Shown piece after piece: positions 1 through 7,811 of a stretch of 64,000 nt of DNA (positions are counted from its first letter, which is position 1; each line of letters starts with the position of its first letter). A model generated the notes under the pieces. The model saw only the letters and a program-made list of their open reading frames with translations. It was not told the DNA's origin and did no database searches. Origin of the DNA: CAZEHS01 sp964649745 (GTDB taxonomy: Bacteria; Bacillota; Clostridia; Peptostreptococcales; Acidaminobacteraceae); contig CAZYQI010000015.1 of assembly GCA_964649745.1 (NCBI GenBank), forward strand, positions 16,178 to 80,177, written 5' to 3'. The position numbers and the translations under genes are program-made.

Positions 1-2871
1 ACGTCCTGCAGATAGGAAGCCAATCCAATAGACTTGCGCACATTTAGAATCACCACTCCACTTGAACCTAGGCATCAGATGTTCTATGGTCCATTCCATA
101 TCCAAATAATGATAGTTGTGAAGATTGCTCCCAATGATAATACTACTCATCATTGTTTCATTGGTATTGGGTTCTGATAGTATAAGTAATATTGTTTTGT
201 ATTGATTAGGTAATCCACTCCAGGTACTGCCCACCATATTTTTACGTGCATATGCACAGTGCAATATGAGGCTGCAAAATTCTCCAAGAACGCTGCTGCA
301 TGCACTCAAGTATAAGTCCCCTGTATCTTCAGGTGTCACTGGTCTTTCGCTTTTTAAGCTAATAGCTCTGGCAAAGATGATCCCGGATATTTTCTCGATG
401 TCATTCAATGATTCATACGAAACATCCTCAGACTCTCTTCTGAAATAAGAAACCAGCACGGAGATTACTGATTGTACATCTTGAATCTGAGGAGCGACGA
501 TTAGGAAAAAGTTAAGTATTGCCCTCCACTGCTCTTCTTGTAGCCCAGACTGCCTCCATCCATCTAAGACGGCAGTCCAAAGATCCGAATCCCATAGCTC
601 ATTATCTGCCAGAATATTTCCCAGACTTAAACTCCAGTTAAATGATTTAGAAGATGCGTTCATTACCTCATTAAGCAAACTCCATCGTTGTCTTTTATAG
701 ATATCCTTTGCATCATACTCTTTTAGAAATTCCAATAAATCAGCAGGATTTTTTTCGATAAGTTCTTTACTTTGAATCGGGGGTTGTCTTTCAACTGAAC
801 CGCTCGAAAAATAAGAGTGTAGATCTGGATATTCGCGCATCTGATATTTAGGATGATGTTCGGTTATCTCCTTCAACCTGGCTGAAACCAGTTTGCAATC
901 CGGAGCCCACTTGTTTATAAATGCGAATAAGTTGTACGCCTCATAGTCATCGTTTTCTTCATCCTCTTTTTCAATTTTGAAAAAACGATCTAAATATTCT
1001 ACAAATTCTCGTTGTACATCCTTGTTTGCGCAAGGATAGCACTTTTTCAAAAGCATAAACGACTCGTGCTTTGTTGCATAGTTAAAAACAAATCCTTTAG
1101 ATGCGACCCATCGGATCTTTTCTTCCGATGTCGCCGGCAGCATAGTCATTCCATAAATGGATAATCGTTTTAAAAGTGGCGGTTCAGCTGATGCCCACTC
1201 ATCAATAAGTATTCTTGCTTCTATTGGGGAAGAAGATATCTTGTCATCCATTAAGCCTCTTGCTATGTCGATAGCAACATCCATTACTTCGCGATAACGA
1301 TCCTGTTTGTGCGATTCAATTGCACTTCTTCTATAGCTCAGACGATCTTTTGTTGAGTTTGCTATTCCGGTCATTTTTTGAAGATAATACGTTTTTTGAA
1401 ATACAGTTTTTATAAATGCTTCGAATCTGTCAGATAAATGGGGTAACCGCAATGATAATTTATCTTTCCATACTTTTGTTAATTCATGCTCACTTCCTTT
1501 GAAAGCTATTTCGTAATCGATTTTTCCATCAGCTTCATCTTTAAAATACATGCTTAAACTTTGTTTAAGCTGAATTGAAGGTGTAATAAGCCATTGAAAG
1601 ATTTCAACACAAATATCCTCAAACTCCTCTACATTAATATCGTTTAGGATCCATTGAATGCACTCTGTATTGCATGATTCATTATGGTTTTCTAGAAGGA
1701 TTATAATCCAACTTACATGCTGGCTTGAAAGGTTTCCGATATTTCTCCACATAATACCTGCAATGGTATTCCATAATGTCACCGACATCTTTGACTTCAT
1801 GCGGAAAAACACTTCCATAGTTTCATCAGGATAATTAAAAACCATATCAGAGAACCAGTATGATAGCTCTATCATGGTTGTATCAGGTTCTGTTTCAGTT
1901 TGAAAAATCCTCAGAAACGATTTTTTATCAGCAACCCATTTAAGCCACTTAATACTTTTTGCATTTTTACAAAATATACGAGTAGTCTCAAATCTCTTCA
2001 GGCAGTTTTCTAAATAGTCCCCATCTTGATAGTCTAAGGACTTATTTTTATTTGTGATTTCAACAATCCGTGCTTCGTAATCAAAAATGCCTTGATTGCT
2101 TACTACAGCTAACTCATGCACCGCTTCGTTCATCTGGCTGTACTTATCATCCTCTTCAAGCAATTCAAATAAAATAGGTTCAATGTTGTATTTTTTCCAA
2201 TTCGAAACGTCATTACTACTGGAAAACGCATAACGTTGAGTTCCTGGCGGTAGCGCCCTTGCAAGATAGTCGATTATTGGGTCCGTGTGCCCATACCCAA
2301 TAAAAAGCACTACATAGTTGATGAACATATCCTGAAGAAAGCGACGCCCCCATCCATCTGTTAAATACGCCTGCCCAAAGTCACGATCAGTCAATACGAG
2401 ATAGCGTTCATCCTTTTTTAGGGATCCATGTAGATGTATAATGCCATTGAAATTACGACCTAAAGGTAATGCAGGGGCATAATATTCTTCAACACTTTGC
2501 GAGAATATTTCTGATGCAGCTGAACTGAAGAGAGTATCAAAATTAGTGGTTACAATTCGAACATCTTCTGCTTTGCGAAACAGGGCTAAGATATCCTTAT
2601 GAAGAGCCGTTGTTTGAGACTCAGGCTGAGACAGCAATTCGTGCACCTTGCATCTAACGTTAATTCCGCGGCTTTCCAGGCTGCCAATATATTGATCTAT
2701 AGGTTTAAAAGGACTACTGGAAGGGTCAAGTTGCTCTGATAATCCCCAAAAACTAGGCAATCTTGCGGGCGCTCCCATGGATACACCTGCCCCGGCAAAA
2801 ACAACAAGTTTTTTTAGTTCAATTGCCTTGAGAATTTCATCTGGAATATCCACACAGTTTGTTATCCACAT
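1..2871 (-). CDS. SIR2-domain protein, probable antiphage NADase, C-terminus beyond the window
   Basis: I checked every codon of this frame: it is open from the ATG at 2871 to the window edge, 957 codons without a stop, so the C-terminus is missing. The N-terminal ~210 residues carry SIR2-family landmarks: GAGVS at residues 27-31, a following LPSFWGL segment, TTNFD at 108-112 (Asn110), HLHGS at 146-150 (His148), and a GYGHTDPI block near 192-199. Asn and His in these positions are the catalytic pair of SIR2 NADases such as ThsA. The remaining ~740 residues are helical, rich in Trp and acidic residues. The last ~100 visible residues recall the DUF4020 region of defence-associated sirtuins, but this is from memory and not a search. 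A GGGGG ribosome site lies about 8 bases before the ATG. It is the last gene of a presumed recombinase/membrane-protein/SIR2 operon in AT-rich DNA. Role inferred: NAD depletion on phage infection. Confidence 0.85.
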   Translation of the reverse strand, partial: MWITNCVDIPDEILKAIELKKLVVFAGAGVSMGAPARLPSFWGLSEQLDPSSSPFKPIDQYIGSLESRGINVRCKVHELLSQPESQTTALHKDILALFRKAEDVRIVTTNFDTLFSSAASEIFSQSVEEYYAPALPLGRNFNGIIHLHGSLKKDERYLVLTDRDFGQAYLTDGWGRRFLQDMFINYVVLFIGYGHTDPIIDYLARALPPGTQRYAFSSSNDVSNWKKYNIEPILFELLEEDDKYSQMNEAVHELAVVSNQGIFDYEARIVEITNKNKSLDYQDGDYLENCLKRFETTRIFCKNAKSIKWLKWVADKKSFLRIFQTETEPDTTMIELSYWFSDMVFNYPDETMEVFFRMKSKMSVTLWNTIAGIMWRNIGNLSSQHVSWIIILLENHNESCNTECIQWILNDINVEEFEDICVEIFQWLITPSIQLKQSLSMYFKDEADGKIDYEIAFKGSEHELTKVWKDKLSLRLPHLSDRFEAFIKTVFQKTYYLQKMTGIANSTKDRLSYRRSAIESHKQDRYREVMDVAIDIARGLMDDKISSSPIEARILIDEWASAEPPLLKRLSIYGMTMLPATSEEKIRWVASKGFVFNYATKHESFMLLKKCYPCANKDVQREFVEYLDRFFKIEKEDEENDDYEAYNLFAFINKWAPDCKLVSARLKEITEHHPKYQMREYPDLHSYFSSGSVERQPPIQSKELIEKNPADLLEFLKEYDAKDIYKRQRWSLLNEVMNASSKSFNWSLSLGNILADNELWDSDLWTAVLDGWRQSGLQEEQWRAILNFFLIVAPQIQDVQSVISVLVSYFRRESEDVSYESLNDIEKISGIIFARAISLKSERPVTPEDTGDLYLSACSSVLGEFCSLILHCAYARKNMVGSTWSGLPNQYKTILLILSEPNTNETMMSSIIIGSNLHNYHYLDMEWTIEHLMPRFKWSGDSKCAQVYWIGFLSAGR

Positions 2872-2933
2872 AGGTTTCCCCCTAAAGCGCTGTGATTCAC
2901 TAATTTATAAATGGATTTCATTACATTCACCAT

Positions 2934-3572
2934 TCAGTGATTCCCAATTTTCTTTCTTGATTTTAGTCCGATCCTGCCCAAAATTTTCTTTCGTTTCTCC
3001 AAGACACTAAGTTGGTGGCTAATAGAGAGTTTTGATATTGAAATAAGTTCAAGGGCATGGCCTACCCTATCTTTAGATTCTTGAAGCGCTTGTTCTTTAT
3101 ATAGCTTTCTTTGCGTAAGACGTTGATTATCCTCTTGAATATCATGCTGATGCCATTCAGATACTCTATACCAGTTCATTTCTATTTCTGCCATAATTCT
3201 TTTTACATCAACAATTGCGATAGCTGTAACATGCAGTTCAAGTGCCCACCCCCTATCAAGCGTTTGGTGCATTCCACTTGTTACGAGTTCTTTCCATGCC
3301 TCATCTTGAAGATAGCTTGAAGTGGTTACTGCTGGAGACCAAAGATGGTCAATATCTGGCCCGTCCTGTATGTACTCAGATACACGTCTCAAGACTATGT
3401 CGTTATAACATATTTCATCATATAAATTTCTTAGAAGAATGGCTTTTCTATTCTCTGCATCAAATTTTCGTTTACGACTCTCATTCATGTTAGAAAGGTA
3501 TATACCGAGAAAAGCGCCTACACATGTATTTATAAATGCTGAATCTAGTATTGCTTTACCTATTCCGTCCAT
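2934..3572 (-). CDS. single-pass membrane protein of unknown function, SIR2 operon
   Basis: This 212-residue protein matches no family I recognise. One hydrophobic segment lies at about residues 9-27, followed by a basic SRKRK stretch. That predicts an N-terminal membrane anchor with a cytoplasmic remainder. The rest looks mostly helical, with a strongly charged C-terminal third (many Lys, Arg, Glu) that may form a coiled coil. The ATG is preceded by AGGAG at about 9 bases. The gene starts 22 bases after the recombinase stop and ends 62 bases before the SIR2 start, so all three are probably co-transcribed. Its position suggests an accessory or regulatory partner of the SIR2 protein, for example a membrane sensor, but nothing in the sequence proves this. 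Confidence 0.75.
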   Translation of the reverse strand: MDGIGKAILDSAFINTCVGAFLGIYLSNMNESRKRKFDAENRKAILLRNLYDEICYNDIVLRRVSEYIQDGPDIDHLWSPAVTTSSYLQDEAWKELVTSGMHQTLDRGWALELHVTAIAIVDVKRIMAEIEMNWYRVSEWHQHDIQEDNQRLTQRKLYKEQALQESKDRVGHALELISISKLSISHQLSVLEKRKKILGRIGLKSRKKIGNH

Positions 3573-3594
3573 GCTACCAACTCCTACACGTGTT

Positions 3595-4464
3595 CTATTT
3601 ATTAATCTTTTCTCTCATCTTTTTCACATCTGGATTCGTATACACCTCTGTAACCCGTGTACTACTATGTCCCATTAAATAGGCAGTCTCAAAAGTAGTG
3701 AATCCGCAGACCTCTTGTGCCCAGGTACCAAAAAAGTGTCGTAGCTCATGGGGCGTTATAACACTACTATATTTTGATATAAGTTTATTGACAGATGATC
3801 GGTCCAACCTGTAGGAGCCGTCTTTTTTATTGGCTCGGCCGCTTATAAACAGATGAGGATCATCACCTTTACGGATCTTCAAATACTCACGGATGCCACT
3901 AATCACTTTATCACTCATAAAAACGATCCGCCGTTTTTTACCCTTTCCGGAGGCGATGATCATCTCTCCGGTCTGGAGGTTCACATCTCTGTCCTTATCA
4001 ATGTCCAGAAGCTCTGAGATTCGGGCACCGGTATATGCCAGAGCTGTCACGATGGCGTAGTCCCTAACTCCCTCCCCTTCCAGAATGCGCTGCCGTAAGT
4101 GTTCAACATCTTCTATCCGAATCTTACACGGATTAATATATCCCTTCTGAAATGAAATATAATCTTCGGGGTGAACAACCAAATCATCCTGAACCTTGAT
4201 GCTCATAAGGTATTTGTTCAAAGACGACAATGCACTGAGCTTTGCGTTGATTGATGATGGCTGCAGTTTTCGGGCGTTTTTCATGTATGAGATGTATTCC
4301 AAGACATTGCTGCGATAGAGGTGGGAAAATTCAACCCCATAGTTTTCCACAAACCATGCAATGTATTGTTTGATGTGACCGTTATATGATTTTATGGTAT
4401 TTTCAGATTGAGTTCTTGATGATTCGGCATCAAGGTATTTTTTGAAACTATCGAGTAGGTTCAT
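3595..4464 (-). CDS. tyrosine recombinase / integrase (XerC/D-like)
   Basis: The 289-residue protein has a core-binding SAM-like N-terminal domain (about 1-95) and a complete catalytic domain. Visible catalytic residues are Arg148 (TGARISEL), Lys174 in the beta-hairpin (SGKGKKRR), His239/Arg242 (HELRHFFG), His266 (MGHSS) and Tyr275 (VYTNP). It should cut and rejoin DNA at paired inverted sites. I chose the ATG at 4464 because GAGGA lies 7-8 bases upstream. The frame stays open to 4671, but that extension simply reads through the repeat-rich promoter region. The gene heads an apparent operon with the membrane protein and the SIR2 gene. No transposase, replication or phage structural gene is nearby, so it is a solitary recombinase that may mobilise, or be captured by, the defence genes. 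Confidence 0.92.
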   Translation of the reverse strand: MNLLDSFKKYLDAESSRTQSENTIKSYNGHIKQYIAWFVENYGVEFSHLYRSNVLEYISYMKNARKLQPSSINAKLSALSSLNKYLMSIKVQDDLVVHPEDYISFQKGYINPCKIRIEDVEHLRQRILEGEGVRDYAIVTALAYTGARISELLDIDKDRDVNLQTGEMIIASGKGKKRRIVFMSDKVISGIREYLKIRKGDDPHLFISGRANKKDGSYRLDRSSVNKLISKYSSVITPHELRHFFGTWAQEVCGFTTFETAYLMGHSSTRVTEVYTNPDVKKMREKINK

Positions 4465-4536
4465 AAAGTTGTCCTCGCGGTTGCGATTATGTTGCGTGGT
4501 AAAATAGGCAGTTTGTGTGCAATTATGTTGCATTAC

Positions 4537-4565
4537 TATATATAATTCTACCTTCAAAAATGCAA
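4537..4565 (-). promoter_or_regulatory. possible promoter of the recombinase-SIR2 operon
   Basis: On the minus strand a TTGCAT -35 (4560-4565) and a TATATA -10 (4537-4542) are separated by 17 bases. The perfect palindrome sits just upstream of the -35 and two single motif copies lie downstream of the -10, so a protein bound to the repeats would control transcription. Confidence 0.4.
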
Positions 4566-4566
4566 C

Positions 4567-4597
4567 AACGCAACATAACAATACATTATGTTGCGTT
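4567..4597. other. candidate tyrosine-recombinase core site: 12-bp inverted arms, 7-bp spacer
   Basis: The left arm AACGCAACATAA (4567-4578) and right arm TTATGTTGCGTT (4586-4597) are perfect reverse complements separated by CAATACA (4579-4585). Inverted arms of 9-13 bp around a 6-8 bp crossover region are the standard core for tyrosine recombinases. The site directly adjoins the recombinase gene's promoter, as attachment sites often do. Function as an attachment or inversion site is inferred. A second copy of the site was not found in this window. Confidence 0.5.
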
Positions 4598-4972
4598 AGG
4601 CAATTTAAACATGCTATTGCTATTTCATAATAGAATTCAAATGTTTTGCTAGTATCTTGTCTTATCACCATGATAAAGTGTTATAGTTCTATAAATGTAT
4701 ATTGAGGAAGTGAATCACACATTCTGACATTTTCCATGATGCTGTCATAAACGTTTTACAAAGAACAAGCATTTCGCTAATGATTTGATAGTATACGCTG
4801 TATTTCATATTTCCCGTACTTCTATTGATCACCACTGTGTGAACATGGTGTCCGATTTCTTTCATGCATTACTTTTAAAATTATTTGCAAAACTTAAGAA
4901 ACGATGGCTTGTAGATGTGATAACGTGAATAGAGATTATGGAACTATTACGTTATACCCTTTGGAGACCCCT
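4598..4972. other. AT-rich intergenic region without a recognised gene
   Basis: Between the recombinase repeats and the VTT-family gene I see no supported gene, RNA or terminator. An in-frame ATG at 4904 would lengthen the next gene by 23 residues but lacks a ribosome site. Any promoter of the VTT gene must lie here, but none stands out. Confidence 0.5.
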
Positions 4973-5692
4973 ATGACCGGCATTAAGCTTACGAAGAACG
5001 TGTGTTTTAAGATCGTACTTTTCCTATTTTTCTTAACAGGGGCCCTGATTTTGGGGATAGAATTTGCCCCCTGGTTGATGGATAGGGTCCAAAACCCTGA
5101 GGATTTACGGGATTATCTGAGGTCCTATGGAAGCTTGGGCTTAATCGTGTTTGTCCTAATGCAGGCTACTCACGTGCTGCTGATTGTCATTCCCGGAGAT
5201 TTGCTGAACATTTGCGGCGGTTATATTTACGGCGTGCCATTAGGGTTTGCATTATCCTTAACGGGTACCATGTTAGGTACCGTATGCGCCTTCAATATTT
5301 CAAGATACCTCGGAAGCGAACTTCTGAGCAAGGTGATTCCCGCCGCCAAAATTGACCGTCTCAGTCATTTGTTGAACTCAACAAAAGGGGTTATCGGTAT
5401 TTTAATCATCTGTCTGATTCCGGGAATCCCAAAGGATTTGATGATTTATGTTGCGGGTCTGACCCCCATAAAAGCGGTGAAGCTTTTCACGGTATATGGC
5501 TTATCCCGAATCCCCGGAACACTCATCTGGGTTTCCGTCGGCTCACAATTGTACAGTCAGAATACCACCGGAATCGTCATGACATCAATCGGGATCATGC
5601 TTCTGGCAGCACTGGGAATTGTAATGAAAATGCACTTCGGGGCATCAGAGCCTCAAGCTCAGGAAGTTTCGATCAATGACCATGTCAAATAA
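4973..5692 (+). CDS. TVP38/TMEM64 (VTT domain) family membrane protein
   Basis: This 239-residue integral membrane protein has a hydrophobic N-terminal segment and a central VTT/DedA-like core. The core shows the glycine-rich block GDLLNICGGYIYG and the SRYLG motif, then hydrophobic segments to the C-terminus. Bacterial members of this family are linked to lipid scrambling or small-molecule transport, but the substrate here is unknown. The start at 4973 is chosen because GGAG lies 6-7 bases upstream. The upstream in-frame ATG at 4904 has no ribosome site and would add a hydrophilic N-terminal tail. The gene stands alone on the plus strand and ends at a shared terminator with purB. Confidence 0.85.
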   Translation: MTGIKLTKNVCFKIVLFLFFLTGALILGIEFAPWLMDRVQNPEDLRDYLRSYGSLGLIVFVLMQATHVLLIVIPGDLLNICGGYIYGVPLGFALSLTGTMLGTVCAFNISRYLGSELLSKVIPAAKIDRLSHLLNSTKGVIGILIICLIPGIPKDLMIYVAGLTPIKAVKLFTVYGLSRIPGTLIWVSVGSQLYSQNTTGIVMTSIGIMLLAALGIVMKMHFGASEPQAQEVSINDHVK

Positions 5693-5695
5693 ATG

Positions 5696-5750
5696 AAAAA
5701 GCAGAAAATCGTTGAGCTCCATTATGGAATCCAACGATTTTCTGCTTTTT
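5696..5750. terminator. bidirectional terminator between the VTT gene and purB
   Basis: Arms of 19 bases (5696-5714 and 5732-5750) are perfectly complementary, with A-run and T-run at the two ends, so the hairpin works in either direction. It lies 3 bases after the VTT stop and 11 bases from the purB stop. Confidence 0.92.
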
Positions 5751-5761
5751 CAGAGGACCTT

Positions 5762-7192
5762 TTACACCTTCAGGTCCACCGTCATATTCAACTCATTCTG
5801 ATAATTCGCCAAAATCGGTTTTATCTGTTCTTCAATAAACTCAAGCACCTGCTCCGGAGCCCGGCCCACGTATTTGGAAGCATCCATCAGGGTTTCAATA
5901 TCATCCTTGGTCAAATTGAAGGCCGGATCACCTGCAATACGCTCCAGCAGATCATTTTCAAGACCTTCTATCTTCACCTGCTTGGCGGCTTCCATGGAGT
6001 GCACGCGAATCCGTTCATGCAGCTCCTGCCTGTCCCCGCCCCTTCTGGCCGCTTCCATCATGATGTTCTCCGTAGCCATGAAGGGAAGCTCTGCGCGAAC
6101 ATGACGCTCGATCATTTTAGGATATACCACGAGACCGGAGGTAACGTTAATGGCGATGTCCAGAATGGCATCCGCCGCCAGGAAGCTTTCAGGAATAGAC
6201 AAACGCCGGTTGGCGCTGTCGTCCAGAGTGCGTTCGAACCACTGGGTTGTGGTTGTCATGGGCAGGTTCTGGTACTGCGCGATGATGTAACGGGCCAGGG
6301 ATGCAATCCGCTCGCTACGCATGGGGTTCCGTTTATAAGCCATGGCTGATGAGCCGATCTGCTGTTTTTCAAAGGGCTCCTCCACTTCCTTCAAATGCTG
6401 AAGAAGGCGAAGATCGTTGGTCATCTTGTGAAGGCTCTCCGCAATTCCGCTGAGTGCGTGCAGCACCTGGGTGTCCTGCTTCCTGGAATAGGTTTGCCCG
6501 GTTACCGGGAAGGATGCCTTGAAGCCCATTTTCTCTGTAACCCGCTTATCCAGGGCCCGGACTTTTTCATGATCATTGTCAAAAAGACTCATAAAGCTAG
6601 CCTGGGTACCGGTGGTGCCTTTCACCCCTCGGAGCCTGAGATTCTCAGAGGTGTGGGTCAGGGTTTCCATATCCAGCACCAGGTCCATCATCCAAAGACA
6701 GGCCCGCTTACCCACTGTGGTAAGCTGTGCCGGTTGAAAATGGGTGAAGCCCAGGGTTGGAAGATTTTTATATTCCTCAGCGAATACGGAAAGACGGGAC
6801 AGCAGCACCGCCAGCTTTCGCATCAGGATGTTCATCCCTTCGTGCATTACGATAACGTCGGTGTTGTCCCCTACATACGCGCTGGTTGCTCCCAGGTGGA
6901 TAATGGCCTTGGCTTTGGGGCATTGCTCCCCAAACGCATGAACGTGGGACATCACGTCATGGCGCACTTCCTTTTCGATGGCTTCTGCCCGTTTGAAATC
7001 GATATCGTGTATATGAGCCCGCATTTCATCCAATTGTTCATTCGTTATCGGAAGTCCCAGCTCCTGCTCTGCTTCCGCCAGGGCGATCCAAAGCTTTCTC
7101 CATGTGCTGAATTTCCGCTGTGCTGAAAAAAGCTCCATCATTTCCTTACTGGCATAGCGTGAAATCAGGGGGTTTTCGTATTTATCGTACAT
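5762..7192 (-). CDS. purB: adenylosuccinate lyase
   Basis: The 476-residue protein belongs to the fumarase/aspartase superfamily. It catalyses two purine-synthesis steps, fumarate release from SAICAR and from adenylosuccinate, in the cytoplasm as a homotetramer. The family signature appears as SSAMAYKRNPMRSE near residue 290. Early conserved parts include the HLGATSAYVGDN block near residue 100. The length fits the longer adenylosuccinate lyases. The ATG is preceded by AAGGAG about 7 bases upstream. It is transcribed alone, convergent with the VTT gene, with no other purine gene nearby. Confidence 0.95.
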   Translation of the reverse strand: MYDKYENPLISRYASKEMMELFSAQRKFSTWRKLWIALAEAEQELGLPITNEQLDEMRAHIHDIDFKRAEAIEKEVRHDVMSHVHAFGEQCPKAKAIIHLGATSAYVGDNTDVIVMHEGMNILMRKLAVLLSRLSVFAEEYKNLPTLGFTHFQPAQLTTVGKRACLWMMDLVLDMETLTHTSENLRLRGVKGTTGTQASFMSLFDNDHEKVRALDKRVTEKMGFKASFPVTGQTYSRKQDTQVLHALSGIAESLHKMTNDLRLLQHLKEVEEPFEKQQIGSSAMAYKRNPMRSERIASLARYIIAQYQNLPMTTTTQWFERTLDDSANRRLSIPESFLAADAILDIAINVTSGLVVYPKMIERHVRAELPFMATENIMMEAARRGGDRQELHERIRVHSMEAAKQVKIEGLENDLLERIAGDPAFNLTKDDIETLMDASKYVGRAPEQVLEFIEEQIKPILANYQNELNMTVDLKV

Positions 7193-7312
7193 TTTGCACT
7201 CTCCTTATTCTAAGACAATATAACAAACTTGATCACCTGATAAGTTTAACGGAAAATTACGAATGATTCAATCAAAATCGGGTTTATTATTCGCTGATTT
7301 GCGCAAAGAAAA

Positions 7313-7330
7313 ACTGCCGATGAAGGCAGT
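7313..7330 (-). terminator. terminator downstream of spoVS
   Basis: On the minus strand a 6-bp stem (ACTGCC/GGCAGT) with a short loop is followed by TTTTCTTT. It lies 28 bases after the spoVS stop, in the gap before purB. Confidence 0.7.
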
Positions 7331-7357
7331 CAGATAGTTTTGTCCGGTATAAGAAGT

Positions 7358-7618
7358 CTAGCGCGGCTGAACAAGAAGCTTGATGGCCGTCCGTTCTTCG
7401 TTATCAATGACGATGTCTGTAAAGGCAGGTATACAGATCAGGTCTATACCGCTTGGGGCAACGAAGCCTCTTGCAATGGCTACGGCTTTGATGGCCTGGT
7501 TGATGGCGCCGGCACCGATGGCCTGCATCTCAGCCGAGCCATTCTCTCTAAGAACACCTGCCAGGGCTCCGGCTACAGAATTCGGACTGGATTTGGCAGA
7601 TACCTTCAGTACATCCAT
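7358..7618 (-). CDS. spoVS: stage V sporulation protein S
   Basis: The 86-residue protein matches SpoVS in length and in its conserved body: VLKVSAKSSPNSVAGALAG at the N-terminus and the GAGAINQAIKA segment in the middle. It has the compact Alba-like nucleic-acid-binding fold known for the family. In Bacillus subtilis SpoVS is needed for late sporulation steps and its promoter is sigma-H dependent. Here too a sigma-H-like promoter lies upstream (7685-7712). The gene is monocistronic, with its own terminator. It is good evidence that the organism or its ancestor sporulates, although SpoVS homologues also occur in a few non-sporulating lineages. Confidence 0.95.
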   Translation of the reverse strand: MDVLKVSAKSSPNSVAGALAGVLRENGSAEMQAIGAGAINQAIKAVAIARGFVAPSGIDLICIPAFTDIVIDNEERTAIKLLVQPR

Positions 7619-7684
7619 TGTGTCTCCCCCTTGTAGTGCGTGCGATTCGTGAGCTGTTCTCTGACAGCATTGGTATTAGGAGGT

Positions 7685-7712
7685 ATTTCGACACAAATTT
7701 TGATTCTCCTTC
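7685..7712 (-). promoter_or_regulatory. sigma-H-like promoter of spoVS
   Basis: On the minus strand GAAGGAGAA (7704-7712) and GTCGAAAT (7685-7692) are separated by 11 bases. This fits the B. subtilis sigma-H pattern of an RNAGGA-type -35 and a GAAT-type -10. The start codon lies about 65 bases downstream of the -10. Confidence 0.6.
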
Positions 7713-7787
7713 TGAATTGATGAACAATTTAGACTATTTTTGAATAAATGTGAAGTGTCCGGTCATGAGGGTTTGGAGGGCAGAAAA

Positions 7788-7811
7788 AAAGAGAAGCATA
7801 AGCTTCTCTTT
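7788..7811 (-). terminator. terminator of rny
   Basis: The inverted repeat AAAGAGAAGC/GCTTCTCTTT overlaps the rny stop codon. On the minus strand it is followed by a run of T. Confidence 0.85.

Larger units (their letters stand above)
4486..4597. repeat. four copies of a TTATGTTGC motif upstream of the recombinase
   Basis: Plus-strand copies of ATTATGTTGCGT lie at 4486-4497 and 4585-4596, with a one-mismatch copy (ATTATGTTGCAT) at 4522-4533. An inverted copy is at 4567-4578. They surround the likely recombinase promoter. They could be recombinase-binding sites (core and accessory), an autoregulatory operator, or both. Confidence 0.85.

Noticed and set aside
266..448. Small plus-strand frame in the SIR2 region
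   Set aside because: It lies within the fully open 957-codon SIR2 frame on the other strand and lacks a ribosome site.
4464..4671. Longer N-terminus for the recombinase
   Set aside because: The extra 69 codons read through the repeat-rich promoter and have no ribosome site; GAGGA precedes the ATG at 4464.
1..4900. Prophage or integrative conjugative element
   Set aside because: Only a recombinase supports it; no phage structural, replication, conjugation or excisionase gene is visible, and the far end is outside the window.
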